From NCBI GenBank assembly GCA_034769895.1, contig CM068372.1, forward strand, positions 238,476,343 to 238,540,342: DNA of 64,000 nt, in the 5' to 3' direction. Both the position numbers and the translations under genes were made by a program. Below are positions 47,021 through 56,822 of this stretch, piece by piece. Origin of the DNA: Magicicada septendecula (taxonomy: Eukaryota > Arthropoda > Insecta > Hemiptera > Cicadidae). Position 1 is the first letter of the stretch; each line of letters opens with the position of its first letter. The notes below the pieces were generated by a model. That model searched no databases. It worked only from the letters and a program-made list of their open reading frames with translations, and was not told the origin of the DNA.

Positions 47021-47207
47021 AACTGTTTACAAGATACTTTAATAGTTATATAAACTGTTTACAAGATACTTTAATAGTGATATAAACTGTTTACAAGATA
47101 CTTTAATAGTGATTTAAACAGTTTAAAAGATACTTTAATAGTGATATAAACTGTTTACAAGATACTTTAATAGTGATATAAACTGTTTACAAGATACTTT
47201 TAAAAAT
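47021..47207. repeat. 32-bp minisatellite, about 6 copies
   Basis: AACTGTTTACAAGATACTTT followed by AATAGTGATATA starts at 47021, 47053, 47085, 47117, 47149 and 47181, an exact 32-base period with a few substitutions (copy 4 reads AACAGTTTAAAAG). Confidence 0.98.
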
Positions 47208-49739
47208 AAATTTTACAGTTTGTAACCCCTCTTTCCTTTTATGTATTTTTTTGAATATAAAACAACTTCTTTAATTTTAATATCATTTTTTTTGAAAGAG
47301 AAGCCACAAGTCAATTAGGACTAGGCTGGAGCCTAGAGAAGCAAAAATTGTGCCGGGTCCAGTATGACGGGACTTGCAATGAAACTCAGCTGTAATGTAA
47401 CAATAACAAGTTTATTGTATGCCCAGAATTCATACATGTGTATAGCATAACAAGTGTGTACCAATTCAGTAAACATATATAAATATAATAGCATAACAAG
47501 TGTATATAAATTCAGCAATTATATGTATATATAAATATAAAGCATAACAAATTTGTATAACTCAGTGAATCTATATATATAAATAAAGTTCTCCCCCATC
47601 TTGTGGCTAGCTAGACACGGACAAACATAACACACACACAGAAACATAAGGCACATAGACTCACAATTACATTAATTCTAACACGAATGCCCCTGGAAAG
47701 CACCAGCCTAGCAGGCAGTGTAACTACAATTCTCAGAACCCAGCAGTGATAAAATATTCGCCCATCAACCCGTTTTTGCAGAATTACATAAAGCCAAAAC
47801 CCCAGAAAAGGATGATAAAACTCATAACGCATAAATAAAACCGGACCGCCCATTTGCATAGCATTCCACTGATCAATAACCCATCATGAGTGTATGAACC
47901 TTAAGTTCCTTTCACAGCATTAAATAAAAATTTACAGAACTACATCACCTGATTTCAAACAGTTGTCATACAATTCTAAACGGTTACTTTACTTCACAAA
48001 TTCCGAAGGATTGAAAAACTCAATATGTACTTTAACAATCAGAAATTAATCACTCGAGGCTTTACAATTTCAGAAAAATTTAGACAATATATGTTTCACA
48101 AAGAAATAATGAGTATATGTTTTAGAGTTAAAGAAAATTAAACAGCAGATACTACAAGTGAAAGTTAATCAACATGTGTTTTGCCAGTTAAGAAAGATAA
48201 TCAGTATAGCCCTTTTGTAAGGAGCAAAATCAACTAATATATGTCCAGAAGAAAAAACAAATTATTTTCTATTAACCCCGAATGGCTATATAAATATAAT
48301 TAAAATAAAAAAATACAATAAGACGGTTGTGCCCTAGCAACTGTGGCAGCGCGCGAGCATGCGGTTGACAAAGTTAGACAGGCCTCCAACCTGCCTGAGG
48401 TTGCACCAACCTGTGTCTGAGAAAAACTAAGTCCCCTTTTAAACCCCAGAAAACGGCCCAAAAAAAACACAGGAAAACCCCCAGCCCTTAAATGTTTAAC
48501 CCATAGTGAAGTTAATATTTATTCATTTCTGTTTCAGCCGGAACAGAGCTACTAACCAGTTCTATAAAATTTGTAAAGAGTTAAATGATAATGAGATGCA
48601 AACAGTAAAATGTCCAAGTGTAAAAAAAATATCTGGCACGCTCCCCCAGTGCAGCACACAATTACAAGCAGTTCACTTAGTGTTATGTAAATCAGTTATA
48701 AAAATGTGTTCTTGAATTTAACTTATAATGTTGAAAGTCATGATCAGCTGCTCCCCTTTCTAGCAGACAGTCTGGACACGTGGTCACATGGCTTCATAGA
48801 TATTTAAGGTAAAACAGGCGCACTGCCGGCCCGGCCCCAAAAGTAAAATAAAAGTGTGAATATCACCTTAGTACTGCTGACGAGTGCTACATCGAGAACC
48901 AGAGTCACCATCTCCCTCTTCGGACAGGATCTTGTTTAATGGTCCATGACTGATGCAGATGTACGGCGATCAGCAAGGCCAAATCTCCGGCTTAATTCAA
49001 GAACCCTGTTAATTCATATAAATTAGAGAACTGTTCACCAAAAATGTACACCCGAGTTCAGGTAATTAACCTCAGAACGGCCTCCAACTAACTCTCAATA
49101 AAAGCACAATTTTCATTAATAAGTTTTTGCAACCTGCTTAAAGGGTAGAAAATCAGCCATGGAATAAGTAAATTTTAATAATGAAACGACTATATCAAAA
49201 GTGGCGTAATATAAAAGTGATCAGCACTTGCTCTACATGCTTCGACAGAAATTTGCAGGTTAAACAGCCACGTGGTGAGTGATAATCGTTATTTGACCAA
49301 AAAAATTCAACTGCAAGGCACTCACAGCATTAAGAATGTTTTAACATTAATAAAATTTAATCTAAGGAAGTTCACACAAAGAAACTCTCTACTGTACCGT
49401 TAATTAACTAGCTCCCCGACAGTCTGCTGCATGAATGTACAGTTCATTCCCTGACTACGCACTAACTTTAGCCCTTAATTTTTAATGTTGTACACCCTTA
49501 TCATGACAATGACAATTGCAATACCTCTCACACTATTCTAGTAATAATAAACGGAACATTGGCTATATACTGAACATTAAGTAAATTACTGCACAATGAG
49601 TTTTCTCTTAATATAAAAACTGTCGGGTCGCACACACCTAATTACGTATTTTATACGGTGCATACACCTAGTTCTTAATCATCCATTTAATATAAATTAC
49701 TTATAAACACAAAATAATGAAATTCTTACCGGGAGTCGT
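47208..49739. other. unassigned AT-rich DNA with a short degenerate tandem repeat
   Basis: At about 47420-47590 the string GCATAACAAGTGT followed by ATATATAAATATAA-like sequence recurs three times at a spacing near 65. A C-rich stretch at 48340-48490 and another at 48740-48960 stand out from the AT-rich background but contain no recognisable domain. No gene is supported. Confidence 0.4.
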
Positions 49740-50480
49740 TTACGCTTTAGCAAGCCATGAAGCTACAGGAACTACGCCGTAATGTTCGAAGAGAGAGACG
49801 AATTCTGATGTATCCGAAGCGGGGCGATAAGCTGGACTTACTTCGCCGGCAAGGCAAGCCGACCACTTACCACGAGCTGCGCGCGCAGCCTTAACCGAGT
49901 CGAACAAAGTTCGCTTCAGCACTCTCGCATTCACGTTATTTTACAATTAAAATACGACTTTAACTAAAACCTTCGATAGCCGGATTTACACCGGCACACC
50001 CCCACCCCGAAAGGGCAACCCGTTTGCCCCACTCTGAAACTCTGGAAAGTACCCTGCAGTGTACCCCCTTCTTAAATACTCCGGTGACATCGTGGGAAGT
50101 TGGCCAGGCGGCACTTGCTCTCGGGAGAACCACCATCCCCATGCGACCCTCTCCGCCACGCCAACCCCACGGGACCGCCCCAACACGTCACCCTCTCCGG
50201 TGACCATCACCTACTCCCACCGGTCCCACTCACATACTTGTCCTAAGACTCAACAAGGTATCTCACACCTTGATATGTGAGCGACCGTACTACTCCTCGT
50301 CCTTCACTTGGATCGACCAGCCACATGCACCCACAAGGCATCTCCAACCTTGCCATATGGCTGGCCCACTTCCCTACACAAGGGCGGACGGCCCCGCTTA
50401 GCAGACAGAGAGGACCACACCAAGGGCACACGAACATCAATCCCATCATTTACTCATTCAAATACACCATAACTAGAGGG
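49740..50480 (-). promoter_or_regulatory. GC-rich block with TATA box, LTR-like or gene promoter
   Basis: Compared with the surrounding DNA this block is markedly GC-rich. On the minus strand TATTTAAG (50071-50078) is a good TATA box, followed about 30 bases on by a plausible start region. Further downstream a 64-codon frame (49740-49934) starts at ATGAACGCGAGAGTG and ends just before a donor-like CCCG|GTAAGAAT. Upstream are two hairpin-forming AAGG..GAGAT.CCTT motifs. It could be the LTR of a minus-strand retroelement whose coding part is the acidic frame at 50943-52154, or the promoter and first exon of a separate gene. No second LTR copy was found. Confidence 0.35.
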
Positions 50481-50942
50481 GGTTTACTTTTCACCGACGT
50501 CGATACACAATAATACAATACTCTTTCTCAACAAAACACCCGGGGAACAACCGGAGAATGCGGCATGGCTCGGACCCTATAATGAACAACATCAACATCA
50601 ACAACTATTAACAACCAACAACAGCACACCATCACTCCATCTAACTTTTGAAACAGGGGAAACTGACGATCTCCAAGACCACGACCATCTCGAGGACCAC
50701 AATCTACTACTTCCTTATCGATAGTTTTTTTTTTTTTTTTACAAAGGGGAGGGGTAGGACTATCGGGAAGATGAAACGGGGCAAGGATCATTAAAGGGTC
50801 AATAGCCAGGACTAAGGGTAAGGACCTGGTTCCCTCCGAAAATAAGGATGAATGGAGGAAACCAAGGCTCGCGTGGGCAGGGGCGCAACCCTGAAATAGA
50901 TGAACACCACTGGGAGTGTGGGGAACATCTACCCGCTACCCG

Positions 50943-52154
50943 TTAACCTCTGCTTCTTACCTTTCTATGACGGACTTTGGGTACCCGTTCCTTTCGGACA
51001 CCACTCTCTAAGAAATTATTTCGTGTTGAGCTGTACTGGCTGGTTTCCTCTGAATCAGAATCAAGGCAACTTACCTCACTACTTTCACTCCGCTTTGGAT
51101 TATCCTCGTCGTCTAACTCCTCTACTACAATTTCTTCCTTTTCTACAATTTCCCCTTCTTCGTCCACATAATCCAGACCAACCTCCTGACACTGCACCTC
51201 CTCATCATCTTCCCGTTGCTCCTCTGATCCATCTTCAACCGCATCTTCCCTCAGCTCCTCACCAATTTCTTCATGACACTCATCGCCAGCCGCTTCACAA
51301 ACTTCTTCACTAACCTCTTCTCTGATCTCGTTTTCCCCAACACATTTATCATCAACATCATCGCCATCACTTCCACTACCACCGTCTGAACACTGCACAT
51401 TCTCGTCCTCCTCTAGTTGCTCACCTGGTCCACCTGAAACTTCCTCCCGTTCCTCGGAATCCTCAACACTACTTACAGAAGGCGTCTGCACATCTTCACA
51501 CACTACATCACTCTCACTCACAAACTCTACAACGCTGCCACCAAATTTCTCCTCAACTTCTACCTCATCTACTTCTACCACACTTGCGGCATGAACATCC
51601 CCTTGTCCATCCACAACCTCAGAAACACTCACAGCCCGGACATCCCTGTGTCCATCTGCAACTTCAGACTCTACAGTCTCCCTAACACCTACAACTATAC
51701 TCACCTGCGCAGCATCTGCAGACCACTCTTCTGCCTCTTCTGTCGATTCCACTCCTTGACCACTTTCAGCAACCACAATGTCCTCAACATCTTCCACCCT
51801 GGAATCCAGCTGTCCAGGTTCATGTGCAATGACTAAATTAATTTCTACTGGCGATGGTGATGTTACAGGATCTGGATCCCTCACGAACCGAGATGTAAAT
51901 ACCGGATCAAAGTCTGCGGCCTCTGGATTCAACCACGACGTCCTCTTTGAGTCCTGCAACTCCGTCTTAACTGACGTGTCCTTGTCGTCTTGGATTGATC
52001 CCACGAAGCAGTTCCGCTCTTCTACTTCTGCTTCCCCTTCTTCATTCACCACTCTATTAGGCACTTGTACTTCCTCTGGAACTTTTAAACTCTCACTTTT
52101 CTGCAAATAAGAATAACGCCTAAGGTGCGAGCTATTAAGCCATTTAAATCTCAC
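50943..52154 (-). CDS. unrecognised 403-codon, very acidic frame
   Basis: Opens at a GTG (52154) after an in-frame TAG. The TAG lies in TTATGTTATTATAG, which is a credible splice acceptor, so the real 5' end may be an upstream exon. The first 30 residues are basic (RFKWLNSSHLRRYSYLQKSE). The remainder is dominated by Glu, Asp, Val and Ser, with runs such as EEVSGGPGEQLEEDENVQCS and GLDYVDEEGEIVEKEEIVVE, and it ends in a basic tail (RKERVPKVRHRKVRSRG). No catalytic motif, zinc finger or membrane segment is seen. SSHLRRY recalls the 'H...LRRY' end of Gypsy integrases, so it may be a Gypsy Pol tail; an acidic nuclear protein exon is the other option. The length makes chance unlikely. Confidence 0.5.
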   Translation of the reverse strand: MRFKWLNSSHLRRYSYLQKSESLKVPEEVQVPNRVVNEEGEAEVEERNCFVGSIQDDKDTSVKTELQDSKRTSWLNPEAADFDPVFTSRFVRDPDPVTSPSPVEINLVIAHEPGQLDSRVEDVEDIVVAESGQGVESTEEAEEWSADAAQVSIVVGVRETVESEVADGHRDVRAVSVSEVVDGQGDVHAASVVEVDEVEVEEKFGGSVVEFVSESDVVCEDVQTPSVSSVEDSEEREEVSGGPGEQLEEDENVQCSDGGSGSDGDDVDDKCVGENEIREEVSEEVCEAAGDECHEEIGEELREDAVEDGSEEQREDDEEVQCQEVGLDYVDEEGEIVEKEEIVVEELDDEDNPKRSESSEVSCLDSDSEETSQYSSTRNNFLESGVRKERVPKVRHRKVRSRG

Positions 52155-52159
52155 TATAA

Positions 52160-54604
52160 TAACATAAAAACCTGTATGTACTCAGTATGAGAGGAAGAAG
52201 TAATTAATAAGCCCAAAGATACTGTAATAAAAAAGCATATTGTAAATAGTTATTATTGTCGTATTTAACCCTTTGCTTGTTGTCAGGCGCTGACCTGTTA
52301 ATTCCGGACTCGACATGTTTTCCGAGTCTTCTGTAATTTAGAATAAGATAAAAAACCTAATGTTAATGATTAAAAATCTGAAGACACAGATAGTCGCTAA
52401 AACAACTTATTTAAATTATGTATATTTATTTAGGGATAGTTTGTATAAATAAAAATGTTTACTCAAAGAGAGACAGGGACTATATTCTCGCGCAGTAATT
52501 GCCCCTCTACCATTTGTTAGGTACCAGTCGAAGGGAGCAGAAATTCGCTCTCTCGCTATGTTGACTTCATGCAGTACAGACGTACGAGCAAAAGCTCTTA
52601 CACTATGTTGCCGATACTTTTGTTTTACTTTAATGTTGTAAACAAGAAATTGTTGCTGAAAGCATATGTTATGTATTAATCAGTATAGTTATGTAAAAAA
52701 CAAGAGACTTAAAGTGTAACACGAAATATAAAAATGGTGTAAAACAAGATGACTGGTAACTTCAAGAACTAACAACACTTCCAACATCATACCTGGAGAT
52801 GTGAACTACCAGAACTTACAAACTCTAGTAGACCCGACAGAATATGCAGATCAGGACATCCGAGAATCTACAAGTACCATCGTAGAAGGTTCAATCTACC
52901 CTGTGGACTTTTGAGCCCTTTAATGACGAAGACCAGACCGAGATAATGACGGCGCTATTAAGGATTCCCAAGACGGACACCCCAGGACGAGGTTTCTACA
53001 TACCAATTTAAAGGTGACTCGATAGCCTGTCTATCGAGGGTTACTAATATTTGTTACACAACACACCTTAAAAGAGACTTTTCAGAGACTATTAACTTTG
53101 TAAAGACTAAAAGATTAAATCTAAGAATTTTAATGTAACTTTTCAAACATCATACGTTGTAACAGTTTATATATTAATGTATCGTAGTATAATTCAAGTA
53201 ATAATACCATTCTTCAAATGGAATAATAAATAAAGAAAAAACAAAAGGTCTTGCAAGCTAATATCATGAATTGAGTATAACTAAAAGTTTTAATGACTAA
53301 ATACCGAAGGTTACCCGGATCCGAGGTATAGCTAAATAGAATCAATTTTGATCCCAAAGTTTAAAGAAAACATTCAAATAACTTTAGCTTAATAAGTAAT
53401 GTCATGGGATCTGTCAGTAAATGTTTTTAAATGTTAAATAAAGAGAAGTCGTCTTGTCACACACATATAATGAGTGCGTAAATCAATAGTATACCTTCCC
53501 TTGTTTCCTTACACAGTTAGTAAGTAAATTTGTTATGTTAATTATTTGTGGATACATTTCGTTACAACGTAGGCAGCCCATCTAATTGACGGAGCTTAGT
53601 TAAGATGGGTTCCCTGGATTTGTAACGCGGCGATACGTTACTAAATTGCGCCACTCTGCTATTTTAAAAAAGGAAACAAAGGAGAGAGTTTTATTCGTGT
53701 ACAGAGTGTCACAAACAAAATTGCGAGCATCGTGACGTAACAAAATTGCATCACTATGCTTGGATAATTTGTATATTCAGTTATTGATCTATGCACTCAG
53801 AAAGTTACCTTAGTAACTTTAATTTTCAAAACATATTTAATATTTTACTAAGTTAGGTAAATGATAGTATGTATAAGTTGAAATATCATTAGCGTCATAC
53901 AATGCAAATAAGCTATATGCATGTACCTACTTGCATACATGAATTGTGACCAAACATTACAATTTTGGTCAACTGGACAATCTGAAACAGGTTTGTTTAC
54001 GACAATCCGTGACCTGTTGTTTCCTGAATCATTCTGCACAGTATATGTTGGACATACACCAGTATGTGTCATAAAAAAAAAAAATTAATTAAAAATAACT
54101 TTGTTAATAATAATGCAATTAATGTAGACCCAGGTAATTAAGTAGAAGTTCGTAATTTGAAATTGTGAACAAAATAATTAATTTATTTAATTGGGAAAAG
54201 TATATGAATGAACGGAGTCAAAGTGTTGCCAAGCGTAATAATAAAAGAGTAGAATAAGATTCACCCTAGCGTCTACACTCCCCTTCTCTTGTTTATACCG
54301 GTCGTTGGTGTTATTCAATCGCATTGTGTAGACAATAATAAGTAAAAGCAAACCCCACTCTCACACACGCTCAACCTTCCTTTGTTAACTAAATACAGAG
54401 GGTGACCTACATTCCAGAAAACAGCTGATCGGCTATTTAACTTGATAAATATGTGTGTGGAATTTCTGTCTCTCCCTTAGAAGAGAAATTGTTCTTTTCT
54501 AATTTATGTAAATTGATTACTTAAGAATTTATTATATATATGTGTAATATATGTGTAGTGTACTAGTATTAATTTTAAGTACGTGCTAATGTGTTAGAAC
54601 AAAA
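52160..54604. other. AT-rich DNA, probable LTR/leader of the following gag
   Basis: A stretch at about 52755-52912 reads protein-like in one plus-strand frame (NIIPGDVNYQNLQTLVDPTE, then YADQDIRESTSTIVEGSIYP) and ends at a stop; I do not recognise it. At about 53560-53580 TTTCGTTACA is followed by ACGTAGGCAGCCC, resembling an LTR end and leader; a similar CGTTACAGCGTAGG occurs near 60572. The interval from there to the gag ATG at 54605 would be the leader. No second LTR was identified. Confidence 0.35.
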
Positions 54605-55265
54605 ATGGCCCAATTTAACCCGGATTTGTTATTGAAAGACGAGCTGTCTTACGAAGCTCTTTTGCGTGGACTACCCCATGCTAATGTAACAGTCGCGGAA
54701 TTACGAAGGTCAATTCGCGAATGTGGATTTGATGTCCCCGTGCAATTAAACTATCTAAGCGAACTCGATTATGAAAGCGAGAAAGAAATTTGTAATGCCA
54801 AGTATAGTGAACTATACTTATTGTCTCAAACCCTCCAAGACGAGAAATCTCCGGCAATAATTTTGCGGACTACCCAGAGAATAGAGCATTTAACCAGGCG
54901 AATAAAAAATTTGTCGAGCTGGCCGAATCTCACAGAAATACCTGTTGACGTACAAAACCTAGCAGACGAAGCTCTACGCCGCTTACCTTCAATTATTAAC
55001 GATTTAAGACGAAAATCCGACTCATTCAGGATGGACGAAATAGAGAAGTCATTAATGAAATTACACATCTCTCCAGTACAATCCCCCACCACTGGTTTAC
55101 CTCCGCCTAACACGGATCGGAACTCACCCATCGTATCGCAAGTGCAAGCGAACCAAGAACAAAATACTGATAAAGATATAAATGCCCCTCCTCCCGAGCA
55201 TTTTCAGTTTCGTCCCGGAAATCATGAATTGACCACTCATCAGGACAAAACTGGCAACGGCGATC
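54605..55265 (+). pseudogene. Gypsy-type Gag, N-terminal part
   Basis: The ATG lies in a good context (ACAAAAATGGCC). The start, MAQFNPDLLLKDELSYEALL, and the next block, TVAELRRSIRECG, are characteristic of Gag proteins of certain insect Gypsy elements: a short 'L.kDELeYE...RG' segment then a 'tVaeLR..lr' helix. A helical middle and a Pro/Gln/Asn-rich linker follow. About 220 codons in, the sequence changes to an R1-like LINE (about 55266) and the capsid core, zinc knuckle and pol are not reached. The frame stays open into the LINE for another 37 codons. Confidence 0.8.
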
Positions 55266-56822
55266 AAACTGCAGGAGACATCCATGAGAAGCAGTTCGGC
55301 TTCGAGAAGTGTGTGAAGGGGTCAGAAGAGCGGAGGACCACAACCATATCTCTCGATGGGTTGTGCTGCTGGTGATATAGGACGTTAAAAATGCGTTCAA
55401 CTTCGTCCAAACATGCTGGAGGCGTTGGACCATGATTTTCACTTGCCGAGGTACCTGCTACGGAAGGTCGATGATAATTTCAGTGACATGACTCTACTTT
55501 ATAGAACGCAGAAAGGACAACGACGGATGGCTGCCCAGGGTTCAGTCCATGTTCTGGACCTCTGGAACGCATCCTATGACAGCCTGCTAAGGATGGAGAT
55601 GCCGGAAGAGTCGTATATGCGTATGTGTATGCCGACAACGAGGCGGCGCTCGTCGCTGCTTGTACCATCGGTGAGGCCCAGATTAAGCTTAACAGGGTGA
55701 TTTTAGTTAACAACTGGTTGGATCGCACGGGCTGACGTTAACCCTCAGCAAGACGGAAGTTGAGGTCTTAACTAAGAAGAGCATTCCCACTGTAATACCG
55801 GTACCAATCGGAGACTAATGATCGAGTCAAAGCCAGTGGTGAAGTACCTCGGAGTGATGATCGACTCCAAGTTGAGCTTTTCTTGAGCAGATTAGACGAA
55901 CGGTGAACAAGGCAGTGAAGGTAGTGATGTCACTTAGTCGCCAACCTCGGTGGCCTGAAGTCAAGCAGGAGAAGACTTTGATGGTAACCGTCCTAATGTA
56001 TGGAACGGGCCAGAATCGTAAGATCTACAGCAAGAAACTAGCCCAAGCCTAAAGACGAAATAGCATCACCCATCCTCACGGTTTCCGAGCCAGATGTCTT
56101 GGTCGTTGCCGGAATAATCCCAATCGACCTTCTCGCCAAGGCGTCTTTCAGGGGAACAAGGAGTTAGGTGTTGAAGCTGCACGCCGAGAAGCATGAAGCC
56201 TGATGATGGAGAGCTAGCAGAGGGTTTGGGAGCAAGAAGAGCAGATCGCAGGCCGAGAAGGCCCATCTCATCAAGCAAGTGCAGCCGTGGCTGGAGGGGA
56301 AGCATGGGGAGATCGACTATTACTTCACCCATTTTCTGACTAGACAGGGGTATTTTCGATCTTATCTGAAGAATGTTGGAAAGGCCAAGTCACAAGAGTG
56401 CCTGAAGCATCCGGGAGCCGCGGACGATGTCTGCCATACCTTCTTCGTCTGCGACAGATGGAAGCAGCACTAGAGAACGTTAAAAGAGAATATTAGGGAG
56501 GAGGTATCCCCGGGTAACATCGTCGAAGTGATGCTTCGATGGGAAAACAAGTAGAACTGTCTGGCAGGCTTTGCGGAAGATATTGTTCGGGGGAAGAAGA
56601 GACTTGCACAACATAATATAGAAGAAAAATAACAAGCCAGACGTGAGCCCTAGGGATGAAGAACAATAGGCCTAGCCCGAATTAGTGTAAGAAGAAAGGG
56701 AGGTGGTTTTTGAGTGGGTCGGGTACACACAGACGCCGAAAGTGTGCACCCTTCCGGACATTTGTTTAGCAAATGTTTCCACCTACCCTCGTTAAAAAAT
56801 TATTATTATTATTATTATTAGC
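55266..56822 (+). mobile_element. R1-like non-LTR retrotransposon, 5'-truncated, inserted in gag
   Basis: From about 55266 the sequence shows LINE reverse transcriptase blocks in several shifted plus-strand frames: EKQFGFEK near 55290, LDVKNAFNFV near 55380, HDFHLPRYLLRKVDD near 55430, YADxxAALVAACTIGEAQIK near 55630-55690, then TLTLSKTEVEVLTKK and VKYLGVMIDSKLSF near 55740-55880. The C-terminal region follows: QPWLEGKHGEIDYYFTHFLT (56282) and CHTFFVCDRW near 56440, the Cys-His zinc region. This order and wording is that of R1/TRAS-type elements. There are many frameshifts and stops. The 3' end is a TTA repeat at 56796-56820. The first RT motifs and the endonuclease are missing. Confidence 0.85.
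56796..56820. repeat. (TTA)n tail of the LINE
   Basis: About 8 TTA units directly after the LINE 3' region, followed by looser CAT/CAC triplets. Confidence 0.93.

Noticed and set aside
47021-47207. CRISPR-like array
   Set aside because: The 32-bp units are directly contiguous with no unique spacers; it is a minisatellite in a eukaryotic genome.
51591-52110. Plus-strand frames of 81 and 110 codons
   Set aside because: They are antisense shadows of the acidic minus-strand frame; Ser/Thr richness is expected from reverse-reading Glu/Asp codons.
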